Part shown: positions 26,501 through 37,875 of the stretch, piece after piece | Layout: each line of letters starts with the position of its first letter | Numbering within the stretch: the stretch's first letter is position 1 | Assembly (NCBI GenBank): GCA_030998225.1 | Contig: JAPYXD010000555.1 | Coordinates: 6,696,001-6,760,000, forward strand | Origin: Diplolepis rosae | Lineage: Eukaryota > Arthropoda > Insecta > Hymenoptera > Diplolepididae | Direction of reading: 5' to 3' | Length of the DNA stretch: 64,000 nt | Program-made: the position numbers and the translations under genes | The notes under the pieces: generated by a model | Database searches by the model: none | What the model was told of the DNA's origin: nothing | Seen by the model: only the letters and a program-made list of their open reading frames with translations

Positions 26501-29500
26501 CAACTGTGCATATGAACTATCATTATATGTGCACGTGTTGGTGCACTTACATGCATACATGGGTTCTTTAAATGTGTTGCAGAAAATATAATTAAAAAGA
26601 AATTGAAGATTTAATGCAAAATTGTAAAAATGTAATTCAAGAGTGAGAAGTTGATATTAACTTCTCACTCTTGAATTAAATTTTCACAATTTTGCATTAA
26701 ATCTTGGTTTTGTCGTAATAAGTAAAAATAAAAATATCTGTAATTTGTATTTTTATTTCCAGAAGGTATACAGAAAATTTTCCTATGCAACGAACTGCAA
26801 ACCTTAAAAGCATGTGATACTTAGGAAATTAGCGAATTTGATTGATTTTAGATTTCTACATGTTTGTGGCTAACGTACATAAAACTTCCTTCCTGCTACT
26901 TGACGGTATTCTAACATTGACAAGTAGGAATTCGCGCAAACTTGTATCCATCATTGTCCAGCATCTTCTCTCTTCGGAAACCGATGGATAGGCACTCTTT
27001 CCTTCCGACCTCTTTTAGTGGTACACCCACGAACAGCACACTGAATTTCGTATTTTTTATTCATGATAACGCACAATCACGTAATGAATTGTTAAATACT
27101 TGTAAACAACAATGGCGGAACTTGTACGAAGCCAGTTCCCCTTGCCGCATTCCGCCCGGTTGCGACAACTAGCGCCGCGTACGACTGTGCACATGAACTA
27201 AGCTACACGGACACCTCATTCATTAGAGGTTGACCGGCCCTGGGCGCTCGATTGTGTAGACAGTAACGCCGCCAATGGCGTATCTTAAAACTACTTTCAC
27301 TATATTTTCCTGTAACATTAACTGGAATAATAATACCAGAATATGCTAATTTTGAGGTACAGATAGAATATATATTCTATTCTTTTACACTGAAATACAG
27401 GGAATTATGTTTATTAAATTGGATGCATTACTAAAAAACCTCATTACTATTTTTTCTTTGATTTTCTCATCACTGAACTTGCATTCACTCGATAGTTTCC
27501 AGAAACACACAAAAACACGACGTCGCACGACGTGCGGCAACTTGGCCTCCAATTTGAAAACTTTCTGCGCCAATTTACCCGAAAGTGACTCTATGATAAA
27601 TTACACATTTTTTGCATAATATGCTTCAGTTTCATGCAATAGTATATTTCGTATCAAGTGCGGAAAGGCGTATTTTAAGGCAAGAGCAAGTCGCGACGAG
27701 GGCCGAGGCGACACGAAGGAACCTAGGCTCGCCGATATACCTCATGTTGTCTCGGCCCTCATCGCGACTCTCTCGTGCGGTTAAATACGTTCCACACGTG
27801 AAACGAAAGATATTTTTTCTTCGTTGTATACCGAAAGTTAGCCGAGTCGGTGTCGTTTTGCGCGCGAAAAGTTGATTTTCCCGCACTAGTGCGGTAAAAT
27901 TTTAAGTTTGTTTTAATTTTACCGCACTCGTACGGGAAAATAAACTTTCTGCACGCAAAATGATACCGACAAGGCTAACTTTCAGTGCACGGCAGACGAA
28001 GAAATCATTTTCCAATCGTAAGTTTATATATCAATGAGTATAGTCTTAGAATTAGCCCGATTATGTTTCAATTCATGATAGGAACTTAATTCAAACGGTC
28101 AGATTATAACCACCAAACGCCAAAAACTCATTATTAACAATTAAAATTTATTAAGCAATAGAATCACTGGGCTTTTTTCACTAATAAGATATTATGCAAG
28201 AATTAATATAATAGGACTATTTTCGTTCACTTAGATATTATAATTTTCTGTAAATAAGCGTGCGACAATTTAGCCGCTTCTCCCCTATTGATGTTTACAT
28301 TTTTAGAAATTGTAATTTTCAGAGCAGAATGAACCAGTCATCTACTTATCGTCCTTTTAAGACAAGACTTGAGGCTCTAAATGAGTCAGGAGATGATATG
28401 TTAATGAATATGAAAAGGTATATAGTTCGAAAATCAAATTGGACTGGAAATGATCTGATGAATGTCAAGTGTAATAATTTCGAAAATGCAGATCAAACTA
28501 TCTTAATTACGATTGAAAATCATAGTTCTATGAACTGCTCTTCAACGTGTTTACTCACAGCTCCAAGGAAAGAAATGTGTTCCAATTTAAAAAAGGAGGT
28601 GGTTTATAATATTCAACTAACATTCTGGCTTTATTTTATTATCAGAGTACTCATTGGTGAGATTTTTCTCTAAATTTGATACTTATTGAAGAACAAATTT
28701 TCAAAAATAATTAGCACACAAATTAAGTAGCATAAAGCTTGAAGGTAATAGGAAATTTTTAAAGATTCACTTAAATTTTAGGAATGATTGGTAGCACTGC
28801 ATTTGCCATGTTTGAGGGTGCCGTGATTGCTATATTGAGAGAACAAAAGGCTGATTATGGACTTCAGAGAGTTTATGGCAGTATTGGAGGAATGATATCT
28901 TCACCTTTATCAGGTCTAATGATAGACTATTTCAGTAGAGGAAAAACTTACACTGAGTTCAAGTACGTTTCAAATCAGTTTATTTATTGTAGCAAATACA
29001 TATTTTTTCTTAATGAGGGAAGAATTGTAATAATACTTCACCTGCATTCATGAGTGGACATACCCAAAAATATTAAAATTATAGTATTATAACGTGACAT
29101 ATTTGAAAACATGTCTGCTATTATATTGACCCAGAAATTATAGAATTTGTATTCATTTTTTGTTGTATTGGCATAGGGTCAGCTTCTTCTTATTTTCTTC
29201 ATTTAAAAATTATCAATGATAGATATAATAAAACGTAAAAAAGGTAAAAAAGAATGGCAAACGTTTCGGTCACATATGGGGGCCCTCTTCAGTGCCATAA
29301 ATTATAAAATTAATAGTTATTTTAATCATTTCCAATATTTTAATCTTTCAACAAAATTTTTAATTAATTTTATAATTTTTTGGCACTGAAGAGGGCCTTC
29401 ATATGTGGCCGAAACGTTTGCCATTCTTTTTTACCTTTTTTACGTTTTATTATATCTATCATTGATAATTTTTAAATGGAGAATATAAGAAGAAACTGAC

Positions 29501-32500
29501 CGTATGCTAAAACAACAAACAATGAATACAAATTAATATTATTATGCATTACAGCAGAGGCTACAAATATAGTAACATAAAATTAAAGTCTCTACGTGCT
29601 GGGATAGTTAAAAAAGGTGAATTTCCGAAATTTACTAAAAATGCTTCTTCATGGCTAAAATAAAAACTCTTACAGGAAAAAGAACTCTTAAAAAAATATT
29701 TATAATTTTGAAATTCAAATAAAAATAAAAAATAAAATTATATTTAGAGAATGTTATATGCTAAATAATTAAAAATTAATTTTCAAAATTTAATTATTAA
29801 AATTAAAATTTAATCAAATTTAGACCAGCATTCTATCTGTACGCGATTCTGAAATTCGCTTCTGGCTTCCTGATGCTATTCCTGAATTTGGAATTTAAGC
29901 CACCGGCTCCCAACATTATTCGTGATGTCTTTGATGTCCTTAAGAATATAGAAATCGTTACTCTCTACCTGGTTGCCTTCGTTCTAGGTCAGTACTTAAT
30001 TTCGTATAATTAAATAAAACATTTGTGTTTCCTGATATTTTAATTTTTGACACATCTTGAGATTTAGGATATAAGCAAGTAATTGTAGAAAAAGTTATCA
30101 ACTTTTTCCAAACAGTTCTTTTAGCTCAAAAGATATTCCCTAAGTTCTAACAGAAAATATTTAATCATCAAAGATTTGAAATTCTGTCTGAATTATCAAA
30201 AAATAAAGATTCTTTCTTTACCTTAAATAATTCCCTATTTGAAATCCTGACCTAAGAAGCGACGTAGAAAACTACATAAAAATACATATAAGTTTATTTC
30301 TTGTAACTTGATGCTGAAGCTCAAGTCAATTCTATACACTCAGAAAAAAATCTGGTTAAAACAACCAGAATTCCGGTTATTTCAACCGGAAAAAAATGTT
30401 ACAGAGAGCCGTATTAGTAGATCCGGTTAAAAATGTTTGAAATTATAGTAAACACTTTTCGTTTGTACTTTTCATGGTTATATTCCGGTTAATTTAACTA
30501 ATTTAGTCCAATCAACATTACCATATTTCTAGATAAATTTACTAAAATTTCCCAGTTGAATGCTAACATAACTTCAAAAATAAATAATGATTTACAGATG
30601 TGGGATATATGTATTGTTGAATTATTTTATTTTGTTTATATTATTATTAAAAATTTATATTTGAATACATATAAATATAACTGGAATAATAATACCAGAA
30701 TTTATATAACGAGAATTTTTTAACCATAATAAGTAAATAAATTTTTCTGGTGAAATTAACTAAAAGTTTAGTCATTTTAAGCAAATCTTGACGAGTTTTT
30801 ACATAGCCATAGGAGAGATTTATAGAACAATTGCACAATTAAATCTAAGAATAGGAAGATATTCTATTCCAATAACTTATATAATCAAAAAAAATCTGTT
30901 TTCTTCCCAATGTCTAAAAAAGGAAAAAATTCGTAGACTTTTTAAGCAAACAATTTTTCATTTTAACGCTTATTTTGTATCTCACATATTTTGGTTAAAA
31001 AAATGAAATTTTTGATTTTCAATATTTAAAGCCAAAGCATAAAATATATATCTTGTCAAAATATGTCCTTCTGAGGATTTATATAGACCTCATTGAGGCA
31101 AATAATTTTTCATCTACGTTTTTTTCGTATATCCCATATTTTGTTTAAATAACGGCATTTTTGAATTTTGATCGTATTTTTGGAAATTAAAATGAAAAAT
31201 ATACTTTTTATCAGAAACTATGTCAGAAAAAATTGGTAGAACTTATTGAAACGAACAATTTTGCATTCGTAGGTTTTTTCCTATTTTCATATTATTGATA
31301 AAAAATTGAATTTTGGATTTTCAATAGTATTTTTAAATTAAAAAGAAAAATATTCATCTTATGAAAAAATGTTGCGATTCAAACTTCTAGATCTTTATGT
31401 AGTAAACAATTTTAGTTTAATCGAAAAATGTTATTAGGATAATTAGTAGAGATTTATGAGAAATATCAGAAACCAGTATTGGAATCTTGGATTTATTCAT
31501 AAAGTTTTTTAAAAAACACAAAAAAAATTTTGACATAAGAAATGACGTAAGAAACCATGTAGGAAACTACGCAGGAACCGACGTTGAAAACTACATAAGA
31601 AACTACGACGAAAATTGGGATAGGAAATGACGTAAATACTTATGTAGTTTTTTACGTAATTTGGTAATTTTTACCATGCCCATTTTTCTGAATCGATAAA
31701 TTACATAATCAAAATTTTCGTCATATCATTTTTGTTTTCACGCTGTGTGATACTTTGAATGTTTTTAAAGTTGATATATTAAATGTGATACCAATAATTA
31801 AATGAAAATAATAGAAAATAAATAATTGTAGGTACTGCTTGGGGATACATCGAGTCGTTTCTCTTTTGGTTCCTGCAAGATTTAGGAGCATCGCAGTCGC
31901 TTATGGGATTTACTATAACAGTCAGTGGACTTGCCGGTCTTCCTCTGTTGGTTGTATCGGGGCCAATAATTTCGAAACTTGGCCACGCGAATGTTCTTTT
32001 TATTGGATTTATTTTTTACGCTATTAGGCTAGTGGGTAAGTAAATTAACCTATAATCAAATCAGGAATATAAAAAAAATTTAATATTTTTATCTTGCTGT
32101 TAGCAATAGTTTTGGATCGACAAAATTGTAATTCAGATTAATTTATAAAAATGTGACCAATTAACGTTTAGGTTATTCATTGATTTACAACCCTTGGCTG
32201 TGTCTGATTTGCGAAGCACTTGAATCAGTAACATCTGGACTTGCTTTTACTGCAGCTGTAACTTATGCAGCAAGATTATCAACAACAACCACTGATAGCT
32301 CTGTACAAGGTTTACTTGGAGGAATTTACTACGGAGTCGGTAATGAAGGAAATAATCAAATTACAATTTATTTGGCCTTTCACAGTTTTGTGAGAAACAT
32401 TAGACGTGTTGTGACGAATGGAAACTTGAAAACAGTATTCTGAAATTGCATTGCGTTTTTGTAAATGCTGTTTTAGGGATGGTTCCAGAAAACATTTTGG

Positions 32501-34997
32501 GGACAGTTGGACGCAATATTTGCCGATCATAATTGAGGGGCTTTGGGGAATAATTGCCATTATCTGCGTCCGCATTTTTGTGCATTATTTTGTCAAAAGC
32601 TTTGACAACAACACAACACTGAAACGGTTGTCAATAAATGGGCACTTTCTTTGAGTTCGAAAGAGTGGGCATCGACAAATAAATAGATGGTCAATTAATG
32701 ATCACATCTATTTAGGTAATTTTTCGTCAAAAAGTCATCAATTTGTGGGCAATATCGAGGAGAGATTACGCAGCAAAATAAAAAATATATAATTAATAAA
32801 TAAATATAAAATTCGGATTATTATCTCGTAACTGTCGAAACAGTTGCTTAAATTTTTGAACAAAAACATTTAAAAATTTGTAATAATAATACAAATAATT
32901 CAGTAAAATAACTTGTTTCGTGTTGTCAAAGTTTGTGCGCAAGAATTGATCAATTCTGTCACGCCACCAAAGTTTTACTAAAAAATTGACCATTAAACTG
33001 GACTCCACGTTTTTCCGTAAAAATTGACCTAATTTCGAGTACTATGCTCGAGTCATCTTTATCTATGTCTTAGGGCAAAAATTGACGACTTTTTGCGCTT
33101 TTTATATGACACCACGTATTTACAGAAATATTGCTATGATCTGCGTCCGCAAAGAGGCGCAAGTTTTGCCCCTCACGTTTGGGTTAAAAGTGGCCAGATA
33201 TTGCCCATTATTTGAGCACATGTTTTTTTCCTCATAACAGACATTAAAAAATAACGCAATTCTAACCCACTCTTTTCAAACTCAATGCCTTGGGCAAAAT
33301 ACATTTTTCTTCCTACAACAAAATATATTTGTATAATATTTATATAATATTTATATAAATCGTACTTTATGAGTCGGACTCAAAGTGTGTTCAATAGAAT
33401 CATTTTTAGTCTTCTCCTAATTGTAAACTTGTTTTCAATCGTAAATATGTTTCCAAGTTTTACACATATTCAGTCTTTCTATTTTAATTTTAATTCATTG
33501 AAGCAATAGATATATCAGTTTTTAAATTTATTAGTTCCACTCGTTCGACTTTAAAATTAAATATACAAATTTTAAAATGTACTTTAAATTAGTAAGAAAT
33601 TTGAAATGAATTATGATTTACAAGTACGGAATTTGAAAAGGATTAAAATTTTAGAGTATAATTGAACGAAGATTGAAATTGGAATTTTCCAAATAAGAAT
33701 ACGCAAATATTTAAAATAATTGTGCTTTAGCCGCTAGAGAATTAACCATTAATTCAATTTGAGGTTATCGCATGGCATCGACGAATGAGACAAAAATTTA
33801 GGAAAATTTCTAGATAGGAACTGCCTATCCAGTTAAATAAATTAAACTTACCTGGTACGTCGCTTCCAAATCTCAGTTAAAGATTTTTAACGGTTCCTTC
33901 TTAGCGAGAAACCATAAGCGAAACACACTGAAAACCCACAATGACCGACGGTAGCGACACTCCGCAGCAGCGTGACTCAATTTTCAACTTCACAATACGC
34001 ATATTATAATTCCGAATTTCACTTAGAATTACATTAAAATTATTGTAATTTCACTCTCCAATACTCCAATTGTAATTTTACATTACAATTTGTACTGTAA
34101 TGTATTGTAAAATCACAAAAATTTTTAACAGTGTATGTTGTGCCATGTGAATACGAGGGAATGATTTCTCAAATTTTTAGTTCACAGCAGATTTAAAATT
34201 TCTGATGTTTTAAAAAATTTCAAATTTCAATAGGCTTCAAAGTATTCTACAGAAGGTCTTATAAAAATTTTCAAAACATTTCAGCAATTTCGAACATTAC
34301 ATTATGAGAAACTTGTCCCCTTGGTAAATTTTTCCTCAAAAATGTCCAAGACTTTATAATACAAAATTAAAGCTATATTTAAAAGTATATTGATCCGGAT
34401 ATTTTTATTTTAGGAAAAGGATGTGGAAGTCTCATCGGAGGTTTTCTGATGAAAGCAGTGGGTACACGGGCAACTTTTCAGATATTTGCAGGAGCTTCTC
34501 TATTGACAGGAATGATATACTATGTGTTCAACGTCGTTTATTTGAAAAAGCATCCCCAAGTTCTGAGCAACGACATCGTGAAAAAAGAGCCAAAGAAGAC
34601 GAAAGATCATAGCAATTTGGAGAACGGATCGGTAGGAATAGATCTGGAAGTAAAAAAAAAGAATTTAGATAAAGAGAAAATCACCCAGGGCTACGACAAT
34701 GAGGCTTACTCTGAAGATCAAATGAAAATTGAGAAAACTAAGCCTACATTGCAAGACATTGAGACCCTCAATAATATCAAAAACCTTGATAAGATTGAAA
34801 AGATTTCTGAGAGTAGTCACAAAAAAGAGGAGAAAATTCAAGATAAATTGGATGCAGAAAAGGAAAAAAATGATATCACCAATCCTGCGTTTCAAGATAA
34901 AAGTCAAGATAATGATGAGTACAATGTCACTATCGAAAAAGAACCAGAAGAAGAGATATTGAATGAATTTGAAGGAAGACTTTCAAATATTTTGTAA
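20562..34997 (+). CDS. MFSD6-like major facilitator superfamily transporter
   Basis: Coding exons: 20562-20667, 21491-21645, 21768-21982, 22137-22269, 22524-22739, 28323-28656, 28782-28962, 29824-29987, 31832-32035, 32172-32339, 34414-34997. All junctions are GT-AG, phases match, and the total of 2460 bases gives 819 residues plus stop. Membrane part: KELIPIKVVFF and LYPYLTIHMRELG (TM1-2), then FMPPAAGLIADRIGNFR, the MFS loop. A long, probably extracellular loop (exons 3-6) has many N-x-S/T sites. Then come YGSIGGMISSPLSGLMIDYF, GTAWGYIESFLFWFLQDLG and LVVSGPIISKLGHANVLF, typical of the MFSD6 family. The last exon adds a hydrophilic tail of about 130 residues rich in Lys and Glu, presumably cytosolic. 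Substrate unknown. ATG 20562 is the first in frame; a stop lies upstream. Introns hold many transposons, the largest at 22740-28322. Confidence 0.92.
20697..21409. mobile_element. TTAA-flanked MITE in the first coding intron of the transporter
   Basis: 713 bp, starting GGGGGTGGTAGAACACAGTGA and ending with the inverted match ACTGTGATCTACCCCC, with TTAA at 20693-20696 and 21410-21413. No ORF. TTAA suggests piggyBac-type mobilisation. Confidence 0.72.
22826..23118. repeat. Repeat E, left half (interrupted copy)
   Basis: Shares long stretches with 30470-30680, such as CATGGTTATATTCCGGT and TTGAATACATATAAAT. After about 23118 the similarity stops. A 22-base piece of the same family, ACTGGAATAATAATACCAGA, resumes near 27317, so about 4.2 kb appears to have been inserted. 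Confidence 0.55.
23119..23639. other. Unassigned flank of the 4.2-kb intronic insertion
   Basis: Relatively GC-rich for this window, with no recognisable protein. It lies between the break in repeat E and the left terminal inverted repeat of the MULE-type element. It may be the outer part of that element or a separate insertion. Confidence 0.3.
23950..25090 (+). pseudogene. MULE transposase with FLYWCH-like zinc finger, broken
   Basis: An N-terminal part near 23960-24110 reads WDCTNKNCNYKIY...NEHSHP, a FLYWCH-type zinc-binding module. The catalytic core follows in another frame: YVDGTFSHC (first Asp, about 24390), VTDCEKAIHNAV and GCRFHLGQ (24590-24680), then NWCESFHSRLNASF (Glu, about 24955-24995) beyond an in-frame stop at 24908-24910. 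All expected catalytic residues of the MULE domain are visible, but at least one frameshift and two stops break the gene. Relic of the element around it. Confidence 0.78.
25252..26194 (+). mobile_element. Tc1/mariner-superfamily element nested in the MULE
   Basis: 943 bp with terminal inverted repeats AAGGGTTTTCCAATAGG and, inverted at the right, CCTATTGGAAAACCCTT. The TIRs extend to TACATAACAATTT. A clear TA pair is not seen on the left. The element is about 390 bp shorter than an intact one because the middle of its transposase is deleted. Confidence 0.8.
25364..26088 (+). pseudogene. Mariner-like transposase with internal deletion
   Basis: The native start MVKFTSQQRLEIIKNYY (25364 on) is followed after about 19 residues by a frame change into the catalytic domain, open from 25420 to 26088. 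Visible: IIFSDEAHFWLNG (first Asp), MRFQQDGATSHTA (second Asp), RSCDLTPLDFFLWG (third acidic residue). The helix-turn-helix DNA-binding half is missing, so it cannot be an autonomous transposase. Confidence 0.82.
26606..26705. repeat. Near-perfect 100-bp hairpin
   Basis: Arms of about 47 bases, from AAGATTTAATGCAAAATTGT on the left to its complement at the right, with the loop at GATATTAA near 26655. Only a few mismatches. Lies in the transporter intron just right of the MULE. It could be a tiny foldback element or a source of small RNA. Confidence 0.7.
26720..27300. other. Unassigned part of the intronic insertion with a direct repeat
   Basis: No supported gene. A segment near 27170 (GCCGCGTACGACTGTGCACA) repeats one near 26492 (GCCGCGTACAACTGTGCATA), a direct repeat of about 36 bp about 680 bp apart. 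Confidence 0.4.
27467..28284. mobile_element. Repeat F, copy 2, right part, carrying two hairpins
   Basis: Matches the right half of the element at 54127-55424: TTTCCAGAAACAC, then TGCGCCAATTT, and the terminus CAATTTAGCCGCTTCTCCCC. The left end was not found. Between matching blocks sit inverted repeats at 27688-27770 (arms around GTCGCGACGAGGGCCGAG) and 27816-28004 (arms of about 90 bases around a CCGCACTAGTGCGG-like centre). The copy ends 38 bases before transporter exon 6. Confidence 0.55.
29144..29534. mobile_element. 391-bp palindromic MITE in a transporter intron
   Basis: Symmetric around 29339. The left arm has GGCAAACGTTTCGG then GGGCCCTCTTCAGTGCC and the right arm carries their complements; outer ends AATTTGTATTCAT and ATGAATACAAATT. 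Non-coding, lies between coding exons 7 and 8. Confidence 0.8.
30288..30337. repeat. Repeat J fragment
   Basis: AGTTTATTTCTTGTAACTTG and GCTCAAGTCAATTCTATA align with 11038-11100 and 47487-47540. Repeat E begins straight after, and repeat D resumes at about 30875, so E seems inserted in a J-D composite. Confidence 0.5.
30338..30845. repeat. Repeat E, copy 2
   Basis: Starts CACTCAGAAAAAAATCTGG with several CCGGTTA/TAACCGG-like inverted motifs, then shares about 210 bp with 22880-23118 and ends in sequence with ACTGGAATAATAATACCAG and GGTGAAATTAACTA. No ORF of note. Confidence 0.5.
30875..31530. repeat. Repeat D copy in a transporter intron
   Basis: Carries the GTCTAAAAAAGGAAAAAATTCGT-like stretch and successive CGTATATCCCATATTTTG-type cores of repeat D. 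Confidence 0.65.
32340..34413. other. Last transporter intron, mostly unassigned
   Basis: 2.07 kb without a supported gene. Segments near 32530-32580 and 33130-33160 share TCTGCGTCCGCA. The 33990-34135 part is a run of short inverted motifs (TTGTAATTTTACATTACAA) of MITE character. Confidence 0.35.
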
Positions 34998-35639
34998 TCC
35001 TAATTTGAGATTGAAATATTTTTGATAGCTTTCTTTTGATATTAAATCAAATCGATGTTAGCCGTCCATTCAAACATTACTCTTAAGTTGATTTATTTTA
35101 AATTATGAAAAATTTAAATAGTTTTTACAGGAATGTTTTAGTTTATTATAGAAAAGTTTATAAAGTTACATGAATGAGACATTATACAAGACAGCATTTC
35201 GTTGCTCTCTTGAATGTTCTAGAATATTCAAAAAAATCGTAGACTGTACTGAATTTTCTTTAAGAAAGTTTTATCCTTAAATTCCGGAATGTTTTAGAAT
35301 ATTATGCAAAATATTCTTAAAATCTTTGGAAAGATCAATAATTTTTTGGGAAGTTGCAGAATGTTTTAGAATACATAGAAATGACCCATTTAAAGATTCT
35401 AAAACCATTAAAATTAAGATTTTAGGAAATTCTTAAGTAATCAAGAATGGTCTAGCGATTTAAACTATTTAAAAAACTCTGAAATTTGTTATAAAAATAT
35501 TCTAGAATTATTATGTATAACTTTCTAGAATCTTATGAAAGATTTTAAAAGTTCTTGGAAATTTTGAAAATTTTCTAAAATGTTTCAGTTAACACCCTGT
35601 TTTTTATTGAACTTAGAAGTATGCCATATCTCCACTATT

Positions 35640-36060
35640 AGAAATTTCTACCGTAATTTCCCGAAACACGTGACTGGAGTTTTATTCAGCTACAGATTCG
35701 TGAAATTAAGATAGAATTTCAGAAAATTCAGTTACTTTTTAGTTAATTTAGGAAACAATTTATCAATTTTCAATTACAAATTGTTGAATATTCTGATACT
35801 TGTATCTGGAACTTCTGAAACTTGTAACAGGGATAATTTTACGTTCTGCGTAACTGAAGTTTTATGCAGTTACACATAAGTGAAAATTTTGTTAGGTTTC
35901 GTAATTTTAAGATACATTTAATGAAAATTCAGTTGAGTTTCATAATATTAAGAAAAATGTCATAAATATCAATACATCTTTTGCGATTTTAAGATACGTT
36001 GACTCAATAACATTATAAATATCGTCAAATTTTACGTTAACTTTGTAAGACAAACATTTT
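35640..36060. repeat. Repeat I, copy 1
   Basis: Aligns with 57285-57500: TTGTTGAATATTCTG, ACTTGTATCTGGAA, GTTTTATGCAGTTACA and following. No coding potential. The 35000-35640 part before it is 3' flank of the transporter gene with repeated TTCTAGAAT-like motifs. Confidence 0.55.
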
Positions 36061-36799
36061 GTAAATTTCCGAACATTTCTAAGTGTTCTCTGTGATATAT
36101 ATATATATCCTTCTCTATATTATATGCAATCATATCTCTGTTTCTTTTCTACCTCTTTTATATGCAATTCTCATCCTTCTAGCGTGGAGTGATTATGATA
36201 CTTACCCTGAAACCATCTGCAATGAAAATCCTATGCATTTGTACAAACTTTATTTAAATCCGCCAAAACTTTAAGTTACAAGAAAAATTTGTAAAAACAT
36301 ATTTTACTCTTTTTCATCCCCTTAGAGGTTTGAATTCGAAAAATCTCTTTTTAGTAGGTGCCTATTGCTATGGAACAAATATAATTCCAAATTTCATGTT
36401 TCTATGTCCAAGGGTTTGGGCTGAGCGATGATAAAAGATGATTCTGGACAAACGAACGAACAACAAAAGTTTACCTCTTTATAACATTAGTATACATAGA
36501 TGTGTAGTAAAACTGTAATATCAATCATTTATGAATTTTAAAAATAATTATTTATTGACAACATCGAAAAATTAAGTAACGCAAAGCTTTAAAAACCCGA
36601 ATATCTTCAAATAAATTTAATATTAGCACAATAAAATCAATTGTACAGTTGTGATATTATTCCTATTTTAATTTTGTGAAAAATTCATGTCGAAGATTAT
36701 ATGTAATATGTATATGATGATAGGTTCTGACGTCACCAATTATAAAAAACCGCTTTATAATTAAAACAATAATTTTACAAAATTTTCCGGAGAAGAAAG
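36061..36799. other. Intergenic stretch, nothing recognised
   Basis: A short ORF at 36083-36274 has no recognisable domain. No other signal. Confidence 0.3.
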
Positions 36800-36801
36800 T
36801 A

Positions 36802-37739
36802 CAAGGTGCGTTCCAAAATAAACGAGACTTTTGTCATAAAAAATTTTTTGGTGGCGCCATCTGTGAATAAGGTAGTGCGTTGGAAAGTTATATGCCTCCC
36901 TGACTTCCAGTGACAGTTTCATGACATTCGGTTCAGTGGAAGCAAAGTTATTATGTCTAAAGTGTCAGTGTGTTTGTGTCGTCGGTACAAAAATGAGTTT
37001 CGAACAAAGAGCTAATATCAAATTGTGCTTTTAAATCGGTAAAACGTTTACCGAAATATTTGAATTGATGAAAAAAGTTTATGGCGATGATTGTCAATCT
37101 CGTGCCAGAGTTCATGAGTGGTTTACACGTTTCAGAGATGGTCGTGAGGACATAAATGACGATGAACATACGGGCCGCCCAAAATCAGTGGTCACCGAAA
37201 ACTCCATCGAAATTTTGCGTGAATTTATCAAAAATGAGCCGAAATCATCTTTGAAATTCATGGAATCGGAGTTGAATATCTCTATTGGCGTTTTGAAGCG
37301 TTTGTTGCATCGCATTCATCGAAGTCGGTCTGAATACCGCGAAGGAGGAAGCTGGCGCTTATTGCATGATAATGCACCATCTCATCGATCCACTCTTGTG
37401 ACTGATTTTTTTATTAGAAATCGCATTTTAACCATCAATCACTCACCGCATTCGCCTGATATGGCTCCCTGTGACTTCTACCTATTCGGAAAATTGCATT
37501 TGGCCATGAAAGGAAAACGTTTTGCGTCCGTAGAGGCCATCCAAAAGGCTTGTACCGACATCCTGAAGGACATTCCGGTCAATGACCTGAAACACTCTTT
37601 CGAAAAGCTTTGGATCGCGCAAAACAGTGTATCGAGGCCGGAGGGGACTATTTTGAGTAAATAAACTCGAATTTATCAGAACAAAGCTCCTGTCGTTTCT
37701 ATTTTAGCTCAGTCTCGTTTATTTTGGAACGCACCTTAA
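36802..37739 (+). mobile_element. Mariner-like element, internally deleted
   Basis: 938 bp. Inverted ends share AAGGTGCGTTCCAAAATAAACGAGACT; TA at 36800-36801 and 37740-37741. Encodes a fused, deleted transposase. Full mariners are about 1.3 kb, so some 350 bp is missing. Confidence 0.85.
36992..37664 (+). pseudogene. Mariner transposase, deletion derivative
   Basis: Reads MSFEQRANIKFC, then a stop (TAA near 37033), then from 37065 an open frame of 199 residues. It holds the helix-turn-helix half (VYGDDCQSRARVHEWFTRF, DEHTGRPKS) joined in frame to the C-terminal catalytic part (LLHDNAPSHRS, HSPHSPDMAPCDFYLFGKL). The first catalytic Asp region is missing between them. Similar to the mariner transposase half of SETMAR-type sequences. 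Confidence 0.83.
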
Positions 37740-37875
37740 TACGTTACATTTTTTTGCATTGCTGTCTTCACGGAAAAGTTTATTTAAATAATTATCTTAT
37801 TAATAAAGTGGTCGTATTTAAGTATGCAGTTTGAGTATGTAAGGTTATTCGAAAAATAGTAATCTGCTTGGCTTT

